A DNA stretch of 64,000 bases from Artemisia argyi (GCA_030686995.1 CM060702.1:70478440-70542439), one strand, 5' to 3'. Positions 45,601 to 56,937 are shown, counted from the stretch's first letter. Notes: generated by a model not told the origin, from the sequence alone. Translations and numbers: made by a program.

Positions 45601-48600
45601 GAAAACTCAGTAACTCAGGGAAACTTTTCAACCAAAGATTTAGAAAATACTTTCAAAAACAAAGCCGTAGGCGAAAGAACGGACTAAAACGAGTTTATAA
45701 CGAAGGAGATATGATTTTTGCAAGTTTATTGACGAAAACTATTTTTCTGAAAATTGTATGCTGTTGGACGATTTTTGGTGGACAAACCGAGGCGTTAGAC
45801 ATAACCTAGAGAAGCCGAGTTATCAAAAATATATTAGTACATACTAAGATGAATCCGTGGAGATAAAGAACGAAGAAAATGAACTTAAAACGACCAAGTT
45901 ATTCACATTTCAATATCGGCAAAACTCTATATAATTTGACAGCTTTTGCTAGAAATAATAATAATACTACTTCTATGTACTAAATCCTAGATTTTCTAGA
46001 AATACTACCAAAGTGCCAAACTTATAACTAATGAAGTACTTATGATTACAAGTATATTTTTACGACTATTAGACATTACTTCAAGGTTTTCAAGGCGAAG
46101 TTTATAACATTAACTTTCTATATACGATATACTACGACAAGTTTTTACAAGTCTAGTTAAGACTTATTTTTCTTTAGTATGGAATATATTTTGCTATGAC
46201 TATAACTAGTATTTTCAAGTTATGAGTGGTATAGGTATCATGTGCATGCATATTCTCTACATCATTTCATGATCTAAATTAGATCATATTCATTCATCAT
46301 AGGTCGCGGTTGATATTCGTTCCTTGTTGTCCTTATCATTCCATCTCATTGTATCATCACTTCGAGGTGAGTTTTCATAGCCCCGTTTTAATACAATATT
46401 TTGATTTCAAATCCCACGGGGGAGAATACATTGCACCACTTATTTTTGTACATGCCAAAGTAGCTACATTTTCATACATTGCTTAAGTTGCTATCATACC
46501 ACATTAAGTCCCCTTTATATTATCATGGACCGTTAATTTTCCTTTAAGCGAGAGTGAGTGAATAGATCTATTGAGGGTGACTCCTCCATTTGTGTTTGGG
46601 TTGCTCCAACGGGTACGAATGCATTTCATGTCTAACATTATTAGAGTGCTTGGTAACCACTCTTTTGGGGGGAAATTCTGATTATGTCTAGCTTCAGGGT
46701 CATGAGCTTAAGAGCCAATGTAACTTCATTTTGACATCAAGTCACCTTATTTTTTTTTACTTATGGCTATTGTACACATCATTTAATCCATAAACCTATG
46801 ATTTCTCACCAACTTTATGTTGACCGTTTTAGCAATGTATTTTCAGGTAACTAAGGTATATCTCATGGCATGCATGGAGTCATTTTAGTGAGTAGCAAGG
46901 ATGACACGTCTCATTTTGGATTTTCATGCACTTATATATTATCGTTTGATTGTACCAAACTTGTTTCCTTTAACTTTTAAATACTTTAGGACCTATGTTT
47001 TGTAACTCTGAACCTTTTTAAATAAATCAAACGATGTATTTTCCAAACGACACTTTAGGTCGTTCAATATAACTGTAACTGTGGTGCTATGACCGTCACC
47101 CCCAGGTATTCCATTCCGCTGCCATTCAGGTATTTTGGGGGTGTGACAGTAAAGTTAGAGTTGCTGAATAGATTGAGATATCACCAAGCCAATCAAGAAA
47201 CCATTTCCAAGAATCTTTTGTTTCAGCCTCTACAATTGCATAAGCAAGTGGGTAAATTCCATTGTTAGGATCTACACCTACTGCTGTCAACACTTGACCA
47301 GGGAAAGGACCAGACAAAAAACAACCATCCAACCCCAACAAATCTCTCTTTCCTTTCTTGAAACCCTCTTTTAATGCACCTAAACATATATAAACCCTTC
47401 TAAACTTCCTCTTAAGAACTTTGATGGGGTCAGGTGGTCTTTCTAAATCAATCCTAACAGTTGTATCAGGATTATGTTTTTGTAGCTCAATAAGGTAGTC
47501 TCTCAGTTGTGCATAACTCTTAGTGTAATCACCAATCACTTTTTGTTTGGCCATTTGCTTAGCTCTTTGAACTTTTTGGTTTGACATACCAATTTCAAGT
47601 TTTCTCTATAATTGATCTTTAAGAGCATTCAATGGAATTTTTGGATTTGGTTTAATGGTTGCCTCTACTTCTTTTGACAAGAACTTTGCTGTGCATTTCT
47701 TCACAGTTCTTGACTGTAAACATTTGTGAACATCCTCAAAAGTTTTCACTTGCCATGTATCCTCATTTGGTAACTTTGAGCACTGCAAAAACCAAGGGCA
47801 TTGAGCTTCACTATCTTTTATAGCCACACCTTTTGACCTAATTTTTGATCTAATAGCTGCTTTTAACTTAATGGGCTTACCCTTTACTTGTGGCCTATCA
47901 GCTAGCCCACTATCAACCATAGGGTCCATGTTAGATGTAAAAGTTGGTGTCTTTCCTCTACAAACTACTCTCACCCTAACCTTGTCATTCTTTTTTAACC
48001 ACAACTGTCTTCTTTGTTCAACAACAACCCTTGTTACCATCTCCTTTATTAGTTTGCTATTAGCAAATTGTTGACCAATGAAGAAATTTTCTTTCCAAAT
48101 GCTTTTCTCCTCACTAAGCTTATGCATCCTAGCCACCTTCCTTAATGCTTTTCTCCTCTCACTTTCATCATCTGAGTCAGTCCTACTACATAACTCTTCA
48201 TTATCAACCTCATCCTCCTGAACCACCTCATTAACTTCTTCTACATTCTCTGCACAACCTATCCATTCTGAATTTTTGTCTATGTTCTTCTTAAATTCAG
48301 CCATATCAACTTCTACAATGTTCAACATCTGCTCTTCATCAACTACAAAATCACTATCATCACTGTTTGATTCATTATCACTATCTTAACCATGTTCACT
48401 ACCTGAACCATTGTCAGTCTCCCCATGTTCACTACCTGAACCATTGTCAGTCACCCCACTATATGAACCATGTTCACTATCTGAGCCATGTTCAGAACAA
48501 ACATCTACATTTGGGCTTTCATTCCTACTAGACTGGCCTACATTCTTATTCAACCTTCCAACCTTGCTTAAGCAATCCCTCAACCACTCATCCTCACTTA

Positions 48601-49158
48601 CATCATCAACTACCTCATTATTTGCATTCTCTAATACATCTTGTCTATCATCAGCCACATTTTCTACCAAAGCAAGTTCTACATTCTTAGAAACACAGTG
48701 ATCAACATATAAATCAATAACCTTATACTTAGATACATGGGTCATCAATTCCAACACATCTTTGTCAGTCTCTAATTTCCTTAAACCATTATCTAAATCT
48801 GTGTTAGGTAACTTGTAAAAAAAGTCCATACCTGAACTTCCATTTTCATACCGTAACTCTTTCATCATTGTGGCAACCTCAACAACAGAGAACCTCTCTG
48901 AATCAATTGTATCTATCCAATTCACCTTCCCACCTTTGTAACGTACCTTAGGAGGGCTTGTGAATGCACCTCCATGGTTAATCTTTAAGCAAAACACTGT
49001 TGGAAACTTACCTGAACACAAAAATAAAGATTTACATTACAACCTATTATTCACAATAAAAACAGAGTAAGATGTATTTTGTCTAGTGTTTACTTACGAT
49101 AATCATGATATGGATTTGAAGCTGACCCCTTTTTGCGAACCCTCCACTCACACAACAT
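42648..49158 (-). pseudogene. MuDR-type transposase, disrupted
   Basis: Exon 1 is 49098-49158 (MLCEWRVRKKGS...), spliced in phase to 49011. Domains in order: N-terminal PB1-like region (GGAFTSPPKVRYKGGKVNWI), MuDR DNA-binding zinc region (CPWFLQCSKLPNEDTWQVKT...H.C), MULE transposase core (LDGCFLSGPFPGQVLTAVGV, FITDRQK spanning the LTR insertion, EHRYCLKHIYDNM), SWIM finger (CSCRRWELSGITCKHAVASI), zinc knuckle (CKLCKQVGHNQRSC) and a GGSKKASGGS repeat tail. Damage: in-frame TAA at 48386, TAG at 47606, TAG at 42942, a 1-bp loss near GGTGATATC (about 47175), and the solo LTR at 44142-47148. Introns at about 43994-44140, 43691-43785 and 43389-43505 keep splice signals. It once encoded a full transposase and is now inactive. 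Confidence 0.9.
44142..47148. mobile_element. 3.0-kb solo LTR (probably Gypsy) inside the MULE transposase
   Basis: Starts TGTCACAACTCACAATTTC and ends TTTTGGGGGTGTGACA. Flanks ATAAA (44137-44141) and GTAAA (47149-47153) match at four of five positions. Removing the unit and one flank restores the transposase reading SNFTFITDRQK, which confirms the insertion point. The C9-tract at 44983 and the absence of internal ORFs agree with an LTR. Orientation is not certain; the TGTCACACCCCCAAAATACC end is more typical of an LTR start, which would put it on the minus strand. Confidence 0.8.
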
Positions 49159-49337
49159 TGTGTAATTAATCTAGGGTTTCATTCAATTTGATCGCAAATT
49201 TTGTTTGTGTTTATGATTTGGGAACCTTGGGGATGAGAAATTATGCGTTAGGGTTTGATATAGAAGCCCCAAATTCGCGCCTAAGATGAAGTACCAATAA
49301 TACCCCCGTTTTCTATATCAATTTATGAGATTTAACA

Positions 49338-49477
49338 GTCAACTGACGGATAACTTGGTCAAGGGACCAAACCCGTATGGGTTGTAAACCATGGGGACCA
49401 AACCCGAAGAAATTTAATGGCAGGGACTAATCATGATTGACCCGGCAAACCACAGGGACGAAAAATGACATTTACTC
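49338..49477 (-). repeat. right terminal inverted repeat of the MULE
   Basis: 140-bp inverted partner of 40533-40672, with TTATATTTA immediately outside. Confidence 0.95.
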
Positions 49478-49486
49478 TTATATTTA

Positions 49487-50434
49487 GATTAGTTTGGTAA
49501 AATGTATGTATGTACAAGTTAACAAATTCGACTTTGGATATTAATTTTACATTTTTAAATTTGAGATTTTCTACAATATGCTATGATGGTACATGTTTAA
49601 ATCATTTAATGAAGTTAAATTTCCATAATTAAATGTAAGTTGATATGATTACTTTCCAAAATTTATTTTATTTGCCAAATTTAACATCATTTTATATGGA
49701 AATTTATTTAATTTAAGAAATAATTATGTTTAATTAATGCTTTTAAACCAATGCCCTTATGATACAAGTTAGAAAACCCCTTTTTAATAGTTATTGTTTG
49801 GTGTGTAAACTCATAACTACATCTTTAGGAAATAGGTATAAAAGTTAATATATATGGTTGACGGACTATTTTTTATTCGCACTTAGTTTTAGAATGAACT
49901 CACCAGTAGTAGTGCATTTAGTTAAAGAAAAAAAATTTGATTTTCTATTTTTGAATTTGTAGAAACAACGAGGGGCGTTTTTATATGATATTGTTTTCTG
50001 TTCTCAGAAAAACAAAAGGGTTTATAAGGGAAATTCAAATTTATAATCTCCTTTATTAAAGTAAGAAATGCAAATTTATGTGTTGTAAATAATTTGATAA
50101 AAAAAAACATTTGATTTGAACGAAATCTCTATTTTCTTTATTTTGTATAAAATATTTTGTAAGAAATAATGGTGCTTCTTTTTAACTAAACGCACTATGT
50201 TTTCAGTTTATTTTAATTTCAATGAAACTGATGTTTTGAGATATAATAATAGTTGAGATATAATAATAGTGTTGTCGGTTTTGATATTGTTGTTGGTAGA
50301 TGTTTTGAGTTTTACATCCTTATATTTAAGTAAGTTGAACAAGGATTAGTCTATACTACTATATAATGTATTTGAAACGATTTTTTAATTAGAAAGGCTT
50401 AAATCAGACTTTTACTTGCTTATTATGGAAGGAT
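49487..50434. other. unassigned AT-rich intergenic sequence
   Basis: No gene or repeat boundary was recognised. Confidence 0.4.
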
Positions 50435-50640
50435 TTAAAATTAATTTGTTATGAAGCAGGTTGGTTAGGAAGCAAGTTGGTTAGGAAGCATGTTGGTTGT
50501 TCAAACTAAAATTATTTGGCTTAACTATCTCTACCATCTCTACTTATAAAGCATAAAAACAACTAAATGTGTAATTGAATAACGCAAAATATAGTCACAG
50601 GTACCCGCTGTCGCATTGCGCGGGTACAGTTCCAGTATCA
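50435..50640 (+). mobile_element. Helitron-like 3' end fragment
   Basis: A hairpin GTACCCG (50601-50607)...CGGGTAC (50621-50627) precedes a CCAG end. The upstream 130 bp (GGTTAGGAAGCATGTTGGTTG, TTCAAACTAAAATTATTTGG) matches 32162-32345 in reverse. Confidence 0.45.
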
Positions 50641-51599
50641 AGTAATACGTGTTAAAAGTGAGTGGGAATACAAGATGTATGTGACGTTTTATATATTATT
50701 TACGAGTTTAATTTGTAGTTTTTTTTTTATTCATTTTTAATGCAACGCAAACTTATGACATAAGAGCAACAGGTACCCAGCGTTTTCCCATTTAATGCGA
50801 TCAGACGACGCCACCAGCGTATCGTAGCTCTCATTTTTCGTCCTACGATGTCACCAACCCAAATGGTCCGGTAAACTGTCATTTTTTTTTACCTTTTTCA
50901 ATCTTGTTTTGTTGCAGCAGTGGCAAAGGAGGAAGAAGAAAGAGTGTGGGTTTCTATATTTTAATATATATTCTTTTCATTTTAAACCTTATTCATTTTA
51001 AGTCCCCGAGTTTGTTATTCTTGCGTCGTTAGTCCCTATTACTTTTACAATGTTAGTCCTTTAGTTACTTTTCACAAACTGCTCAGCTCGATTCCACCCT
51101 TTAAATATAAAAAGTCTCCTCTTTTATTTGTGTGTTTGTTTCTTTAACTCATAAAAAAACTGTGTGTTTTAAAAGTTCTTATTTAAAATTGATAAATCGT
51201 GTATGTTTTAAAAGTTTTCATTTATTAAACGTGATATTGATAGACCTAGTTGACATTGTATGCATCGAACTTAAAAAGTTGTCATTTAAGTATTTAAGTT
51301 TAAGAAATGGTAAAAGGTATTAAGGGGTAATTTAGACAAAACACTTATTAAATTTTAAGTCATCTTAAGTTTAAAGAATGAATATACACTTTTTATAAAT
51401 GGATTTTGCTAACAAGTGTCAAATGGGCAGAAGGTTAAGGTGTAGTTAATAAACACAACCTTTTTGAATTAACCAAAAAATGCATTAAATACACATTAAA
51501 TGAACTTGTAAATAACTGTATATTTGAACATGATTTTCACTTGAATAAATTAAAATGTTCCTTTTATAAACAGACTAATCTAGGGGTGAGCAGGAAAAC
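50641..51599. other. unassigned intergenic sequence
   Basis: Contains phrases such as TTAGTCCCTATTAC seen in MULE termini, but no paired ends. No supported gene. Confidence 0.35.
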
Positions 51600-51735
51600 C
51601 GAAATATCTGAATAAATCAAAAACCGAAACCGAGCCGAACCGAACCGAACCGAATTTGCCAAAACCGAACCAACCCGAACTTTTAATTCAGTTCTCCGTT
51701 TGGATATGGTTTTTGTAATCAAAACCGAAAACCGA
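51600..51735. repeat. CCGAA-rich degenerate repeat
   Basis: Many copies of AACCGAA and CCGAACCGAA. Such tracts occur in plant MITEs, but no termini are visible here. Confidence 0.6.
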
Positions 51736-51744
51736 ATTCATATA

Positions 51745-51747
<3 letters not shown>

Positions 51748-51828
<81 letters not shown>
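51748..51828. repeat. (TA)n microsatellite, left
   Basis: About 40 TA units directly abutting the Helitron 3' terminus. Confidence 0.95.
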
Positions 51829-51829
<1 letters not shown>

Positions 51830-51946
51830 TAGACGAGTACCCGTGCATAGCAACGGGATTTTATAGCGATAAATAGTTTATTGATAAAAAAAAGTTTATA
51901 AGTTATAAACGAAAAATAATAAAAGTTTGAAGATTGGGAATTAAAC

Positions 51947-52640
51947 ATAATGTTTTGAAACCCGGTTCGACCAGGGTGGTTCAACCGGTTGAACCATTCC
52001 GGTCGAAAAATGGGTCGATTTAAACCGAGTCAACTTGCTAGGTTTGGTCGAAAACGGGTCAAATTAAACTGGGTCAACCCGCCGGGTTTGAATCGTCCCG
52101 GGTCAATCCGATTTGTGTTTTAATTGGTTGTATTTAATTTGGTAGATATGTTTTAATTGGTTGTACAATGTGAATAAATTATTGTACTTTTAAGTAATGA
52201 ATAATGTTTTGAAACCCGGTTCGACCCGGGTGGTTCAATCGGTTGAACCGTTTCGGTCGAAAAATGGGTCGATTTAAACCGGGTCAACTTGCTAGGTTGG
52301 GTAAAAAATGGGTCAAATTAAACTGGGTCAACCCGCCAGGTTTGAAGCGTCCCGGGTCAACCCGGTTTGTGTTTTAATTGGTTTTATTTAATTTGGTAGA
52401 TATGTTTTTAATTGGTTGTACAATGTGAATAAATCATTGTACTTTTTTAAGTAATGGATAATGTTTTGAAACCCGGTTCGACCCGGTTGGTTCAATCGGT
52501 TGAACCGTTCCGGTCGAAAAATGGGACAAGTTAAACTGGGTCAACTTGCTAGGTTGAGTCGAAAACGGGTCAAATTAAACTGGGTCAACCAGCCGGGTTT
52601 GAAGCGTCCTGGGTCAACCTGATTTTTGTTTGATTGGTTG
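51947..52640. repeat. tandem repeat, about 255-bp unit, three copies
   Basis: Units begin ATAATGTTTTGAAACCCGG at 51947, 52201 and 52458. The third is cut at 52640 by the Copia insertion and resumes at 61155. Each unit holds the palindrome GGTTCAACCGGTTGAACC (perfect at 51978-51995, one mismatch in the other units) and several GGGTCAA words. Confidence 0.85.
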
Positions 52641-53122
52641 TGTTGGGAATTATTCTATCAGTTACCACGGCTAGTGAAGAAGTTACAACTGCAAGAAGAT
52701 TGTACTTGCAGTGGAAACTCATTACCACTGCAAGAACAAATATTACCACTGCTCACTTGTTAGCTGTTAGAGAAACGCGTATTGATAAACATAGAAAAGA
52801 TTTTGTGTATATCTTATTCTATTAGTATTATACTTATCTTGTACAAGAGGACTCCTTGTTCTATAAAAGGAGATCCTAGATGATAACTTAGATATACTTT
52901 TTCTTAGAGCTTCAAGGTGTAACCCTAGTGATATCTCAGATCACTCGTATTATTATTATTAATAATATTGGAGCTAGTTGTTTTGTTATATTCATTGTTC
53001 ACACATTAATCTGTTTCACTTACAATTAATCTTCTAAGTATCATTAAGTAGATTCCGCATACTTAGTGATATCACTCAAAGTATCATTATCAACACAAGT
53101 TCAAGGTGTACACGATCCAACA
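52641..53122 (+). repeat. 5' LTR of the Copia element
   Basis: TGTTGGGAATTATTC...GATCCAACA. CTATAAAAGG near 52861-52870 is its TATA box. Four TTACCACTGC/GTTTCCACTGC-type motifs lie at 52662-52753, upstream of the TATA box. Confidence 0.95.
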
Positions 53123-53124
53123 AG

Positions 53125-53136
53125 TGGTATCAGAGC
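53125..53136 (+). other. primer-binding site (initiator Met tRNA)
   Basis: TGGTATCAGAGC begins 3 bp after the LTR, the standard plant Copia site. Confidence 0.95.
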
Positions 53137-53167
53137 AAGGCTTTGATATTTTGATTTAGAAGATCCA

Positions 53168-55873
53168 ATGGCAGATTCAAAAGATACAATGGAGACAGAA
53201 ACAAGCCAATCTAATATTGCTGCAAAGCTTCCCAAGCTTAAAATTAATGACTTTGAGATGTGGAGGCTTATGATTGAACAATTCTTTATGGTTCAAGACT
53301 ACACATTATGGGAGATCATAACGTGTGGAAATTCATTCAAACCTGGTACAACTGTTGAGACAGTTGGTGGCAAGCCAGTAACAAAAGTAAATGCTGGTCC
53401 AGTTACAAATGATGAAAGAAACCAACTTAAGAATGATTTGAAGGCTAGAGGTTTGCTATTGATGGCTCTACCCAGAGAACAAGTCCAGGCTTTTACCAAA
53501 TACAAGGATGCAAAGACCCTCTTTGATGAGATATGTGAAGTATTTGGTGGTAATGACTATACCAAGAAAACTCAAAAGACTTTACTGAAGCAGACCTATG
53601 AGAATTTTGGCTCATCAAGCAATGAATCTCTTGATAGCATATTCACAAGGCTACAAAAGATTGTAACTCAGCTGACTGCTTTTGGAATAGAGGTAGAAAA
53701 GGAAGACCTCAATCTTAAATTTTTAAGAAGTTTACCTGCTGAGTTTGATACAAATGTTGCTGTATGGGAGGACAAGTCAGATCTTGAGACAATGAAGCTT
53801 AATGATGTGTACAATAACTTCAAAGTTATTGAACAAAGACTTAAGAAAGCTGGCAAGTTAAAGACAAGTTCTGCAGGAGTTGCACTCATATCATCATCAG
53901 GTAATGACAGTTCTGATGATGAAAGTGACAGTGATGATGACAGTGGTAACATGATTGTTTCCACTGGTAATGGAAATGTTTCCACTAGGAGCTCAAAGAA
54001 GCAGATTGCAGGACTAAGTGATGCTACTTTCTATGCCTTTATATCCAGCCATGTGGGTGGTTCAATCCTCAATCATGAGGACTTGGATCAAATTGATGAA
54101 GATGATATGGAGGAGATGGACATCAAATGGCAGGTAGCATTGCTCAGCTTAAGATCAAAGAAGTTCTGGAAGAAGACAGGGAGAAAGATTCATATAAGTG
54201 GAGATGAGACTGTAGGTTTTGATAAAAAGAAGGTGGAGTGCTATAACTGTCACAAGAAGGGGCACTTTGCAAGAGAATGCAGAAAACCAAGGAAATCTGA
54301 CAATAAGTCAACTTGGTACAAGAAGGAAAAGGCCAAAGAACCTACAACAGAAGAGCCAAAGGTGCTATTGGCTATTGATGGAGTAAGCTTTGATTGGAGC
54401 TTTATGGGTCAGAATGGAGAAGATGATACAGAATCTGCAATGCTAGCCACTGAGCATGCACTCATGGCTTTCTCTGACTCTGAGGTATATACTGATAATG
54501 CTTGTTCTAAAAACTGTAAGGCTGCTAAAGAGTTAGAGGTTTCTAAAACACAATATGATGAACTGATGCTAGATTTACATCATACTAATTATAATTTAGC
54601 AAATCATAAAAGAGGTCTAGGTGTTTTAGAAAAGCAGATAGAGCATTATAGGGCTAATGAATCTAAGTTCAGAGATGATATTGCTGTTTTAAAAAGAGAC
54701 TTAGATTTTTATCTTGAAGTAAATAAAGCTCTTAGGGAAGAGATTGAGAAAGTTAAAAAGGCTAGTGAGAATATTGAGATTACTAAGAAAACTCTAGACC
54801 ATCAATCCAAGAGCATTGACAAAATTTGGGAAGCCCAAATTGTGAGCAAAGCTAAATCAGGTCTTGGATACAATACTGTTCCACCACCTCTAAGAGGTGT
54901 TCCAGCACCTCCTGGTATTGATCTTGCTCACACAGGCTTAGAAGAGTTTCAGGATCCACCCATGACCTATGGACCAAAATTTGTTAAACCAGTTGAAACT
55001 GAAAAGGTTCAGGTTGAGGTTGAGACTTTTGATAGTGCTAGTGACTCATCTCTTAAAGATGAATGTTTGAATGTTGAGTCTAAAACTAGTGTTACTGAAA
55101 ATGTTAAAGTTGAGGAGTGTAAAAGCATTCCTGAAGAAGTTAAAGAGAAGCCTAGAACACAGTCAAATTTCACTAGGTCTACTACTAGGTATGCTGAAAT
55201 GTACAGGGATAGGCCTAAATCTCCTAGAGGTAACATGAGAAGTTGGAATCATGTTAAAACTAGACAGTTTGGTAGTGACTTTGTGTTTTACAATAAGGCT
55301 TGTCACATATGTGGTAGCTTTGACCATTTAGCTAAAGACTGTACCTACCACATGGGAAGAAGGGAAGTTTTTACAAGGGTGAATGGATCAAATTCTAATA
55401 AAATGACTCACCCAAATCCCCTAAGCAAAATGGTTCCCAGGTCTGTTATGCTTAACACTGGCATTAAACATGTTTCCACTGCTAGACCAGCAGTTACCAC
55501 TGCCAGAAGTAATAACAGAGTTTATCCTAAGTCCCCTGTCACTTATTTTGTTAAATCTTACCAAACAGGGAAAAAGACTTATTTTGAAAAGAATGATCAC
55601 AAGAACCAAAAGTGGAGACCAAAATTTTCTAATCCAGCAGTTTCCACTGCTAGGCATGCAGTTACCACTGCAAGACAAATTGTTTCCACTGATGTTCAAA
55701 AGAAAAGGGTAAACTTGGGAAAAGCTGTTAAGGCCTCAGCTCGTTGGGAATGGAAACCAAAAGGAACAACAAACAATCCCAATGGTGTATCAATGACCTT
55801 TGATAGATATAATTATATTGATACACGAGGCAGATCCAAGTCATTTGTGGCTTGGGTCCCCAAAAGGTACTAA
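53168..55873 (+). CDS. Copia Gag polyprotein, 901 aa
   Basis: The ATG is 32 bp after the primer site. Residues about 15-235 are the UBN2/Gag core (LPKLKINDFEMWRLMIEQFF, EDLNLKFLRSLPAEFDTNVA). A CCHC knuckle follows at about 357 (CYNCHKKGHFARECRK). A coiled-coil, Glu/Lys-rich stretch covers about 455-545. A second CX2CX4HX4C knuckle lies near 711 (CHICGSFDHLAKDC). The tail is rich in VSTAR/VTTAR repeats and ends GRSKSFVAWVPKRY. In relatives I remember from Asteraceae, that WVPKR segment is followed directly by the integrase region, so the frame stops exactly where pol would start. Gag would form the virus-like particle and package RNA. The frame is open throughout, unusual for a plant retroelement, and implies recent activity with polymerase supplied in trans. 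Confidence 0.9.
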   Translation: MADSKDTMETETSQSNIAAKLPKLKINDFEMWRLMIEQFFMVQDYTLWEIITCGNSFKPGTTVETVGGKPVTKVNAGPVTNDERNQLKNDLKARGLLLMALPREQVQAFTKYKDAKTLFDEICEVFGGNDYTKKTQKTLLKQTYENFGSSSNESLDSIFTRLQKIVTQLTAFGIEVEKEDLNLKFLRSLPAEFDTNVAVWEDKSDLETMKLNDVYNNFKVIEQRLKKAGKLKTSSAGVALISSSGNDSSDDESDSDDDSGNMIVSTGNGNVSTRSSKKQIAGLSDATFYAFISSHVGGSILNHEDLDQIDEDDMEEMDIKWQVALLSLRSKKFWKKTGRKIHISGDETVGFDKKKVECYNCHKKGHFARECRKPRKSDNKSTWYKKEKAKEPTTEEPKVLLAIDGVSFDWSFMGQNGEDDTESAMLATEHALMAFSDSEVYTDNACSKNCKAAKELEVSKTQYDELMLDLHHTNYNLANHKRGLGVLEKQIEHYRANESKFRDDIAVLKRDLDFYLEVNKALREEIEKVKKASENIEITKKTLDHQSKSIDKIWEAQIVSKAKSGLGYNTVPPPLRGVPAPPGIDLAHTGLEEFQDPPMTYGPKFVKPVETEKVQVEVETFDSASDSSLKDECLNVESKTSVTENVKVEECKSIPEEVKEKPRTQSNFTRSTTRYAEMYRDRPKSPRGNMRSWNHVKTRQFGSDFVFYNKACHICGSFDHLAKDCTYHMGRREVFTRVNGSNSNKMTHPNPLSKMVPRSVMLNTGIKHVSTARPAVTTARSNNRVYPKSPVTYFVKSYQTGKKTYFEKNDHKNQKWRPKFSNPAVSTARHAVTTARQIVSTDVQKKRVNLGKAVKASARWEWKPKGTTNNPNGVSMTFDRYNYIDTRGRSKSFVAWVPKRY

Positions 55874-56388
55874 TTTGTTTATGATGTGTGCAGGGACAGT
55901 CAAAGATTAATGTTTTCTATGAATGACTTGATGATATTTTCTGAGTTGAACTAATATGGTTTCAAGTTGTTTGATATATGTCTGTTCTGCAAATGTTCAT
56001 GTAATTGCAAGATGTGTGTTACAGTCACCAAGAGATATAGCCAAGGAAGTGGTCTAATGAGCTGTATTTAGTCTCTATTGCAAACAAAATAATGCTGAAG
56101 GTCTTACATATTATGCTAATTATGAAGATCTTTTCATTTCAAGACATAAGATACAGCTTACATTCAAGGTTCCAATTGGATTACAAAGATCATTCCTAAT
56201 ACATTTGGCTACTTGTGTACTACTAGCTTCTATCTATTATTACATAATACTTAAGGCTATGACAAGTACAATGAAGAAGCTGAAGCTGAAAATGGAAAAA
56301 GAAGAGAAGGAAGACTGTGAAGATGCACAAGTACCAAAGTCAAGAAAATACTCACAAACTTTGGTCCTTGGCAACATTCATCAATCAT
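55874..56388 (+). other. non-coding spacer after Gag
   Basis: No pol remnant was recognised. The Gag stop is followed by AT-rich sequence with short frames only. Confidence 0.5.
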
Positions 56389-56832
56389 TTACTTCTGCTT
56401 CTCCTTTCCCTTATGTGTGATTTGAGCTTTATTGCTCTGTCCAATGTGTTCTTGATGCAGAAGACAAGGTTCTGGAGCAGGAAGATCCACCATCAAGTTT
56501 GATGATGTTGGGAGAGATGGATCTCTCATACTTGATCTTGGTTGAGATCTCTCTGGTGTGGAAGGAGGAAGAAAGGTTGGTTCTTCATTATCTTCCTCTG
56601 AAGATTCTTCATCAGATGTCCAGATGAAGGGAGAGACAAGCTCAGCAGGATTTGTATTATGGCTTGATTCACCCTCTATGTATGCATTCCATTTCTTGTC
56701 TTCCACATCCCATCGGTTCTTTATTTCTTTCTCAAAATCAGAACCTCCAAGTCCCCATGGATATGGTGGTACTTCTTCTTCTGATGTTGGAACAGAAGAG
56801 TGTTGATTAGAGGACTCAGGGTTTGCTGACAT
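56389..56832 (-). CDS. antisense ORF of the Copia element, 147 aa
   Basis: The frame opposite to the element starts at the ATG at 56832 (an upstream in-frame extension reaches 56937 but has only TTG as a possible start). The product is acidic and Ser/Pro-rich: MSANPESSNQHSSVPTSEEE, PPYPWGLGGSDFEKEIKNRW, SPFIWTSDEESSEEDNEEPT, and a basic end (KGKEKQK). No domain was recognised. A TTATTTAA on the minus strand near 56923-56930 could be its TATA box. Antisense ORFs between the coding region and 3' LTR are known from large Gypsy groups such as Ogre/Retand and Grande; finding one in a Copia-type element is less usual. It may be a captured gene or an element-borne regulator. Confidence 0.5.
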   Translation of the reverse strand: MSANPESSNQHSSVPTSEEEVPPYPWGLGGSDFEKEIKNRWDVEDKKWNAYIEGESSHNTNPAELVSPFIWTSDEESSEEDNEEPTFLPPSTPERSQPRSSMRDPSLPTSSNLMVDLPAPEPCLLHQEHIGQSNKAQITHKGKEKQK

Positions 56833-56937
56833 GATTTTTGAATGCAAATTGGTTTTTGAGATTTTGTTGTGGGCTATTAGGGTTGAAAGATTGTTGGTGA
56901 CTGAGATGTTGTGTTTGGAGGAGGTTAAATAAGCCAA

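Larger units (their letters stand above)
40533..49477. mobile_element. Mutator-like element (MULE), 8.9 kb, with accessory ORFs
   Basis: Terminal inverted repeats of 140 bp (40533-40672 and 49338-49477) start GAGTAAATGTCATTTTTCGT. A perfect 9-bp duplication TTATATTTA lies at 40524-40532 and 49478-49486, the diagnostic length for Mutator transposons. Inside are a decayed MuDR-type transposase on the minus strand (42648-49158), a plus-strand GRF zinc-finger fragment (40813-41126), a 155-codon minus-strand ORF (41442-41909), a minisatellite (42119-42465) and a 3-kb solo LTR (44142-47148). Without the LTR the element is about 5.9 kb. Confidence 0.95.

Noticed and set aside
55009..55236. antisense frames within the Copia Gag
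   Set aside because: They mirror the biased codon use of Gag and have no start context or domain, unlike the antisense ORF at 56389-56832.
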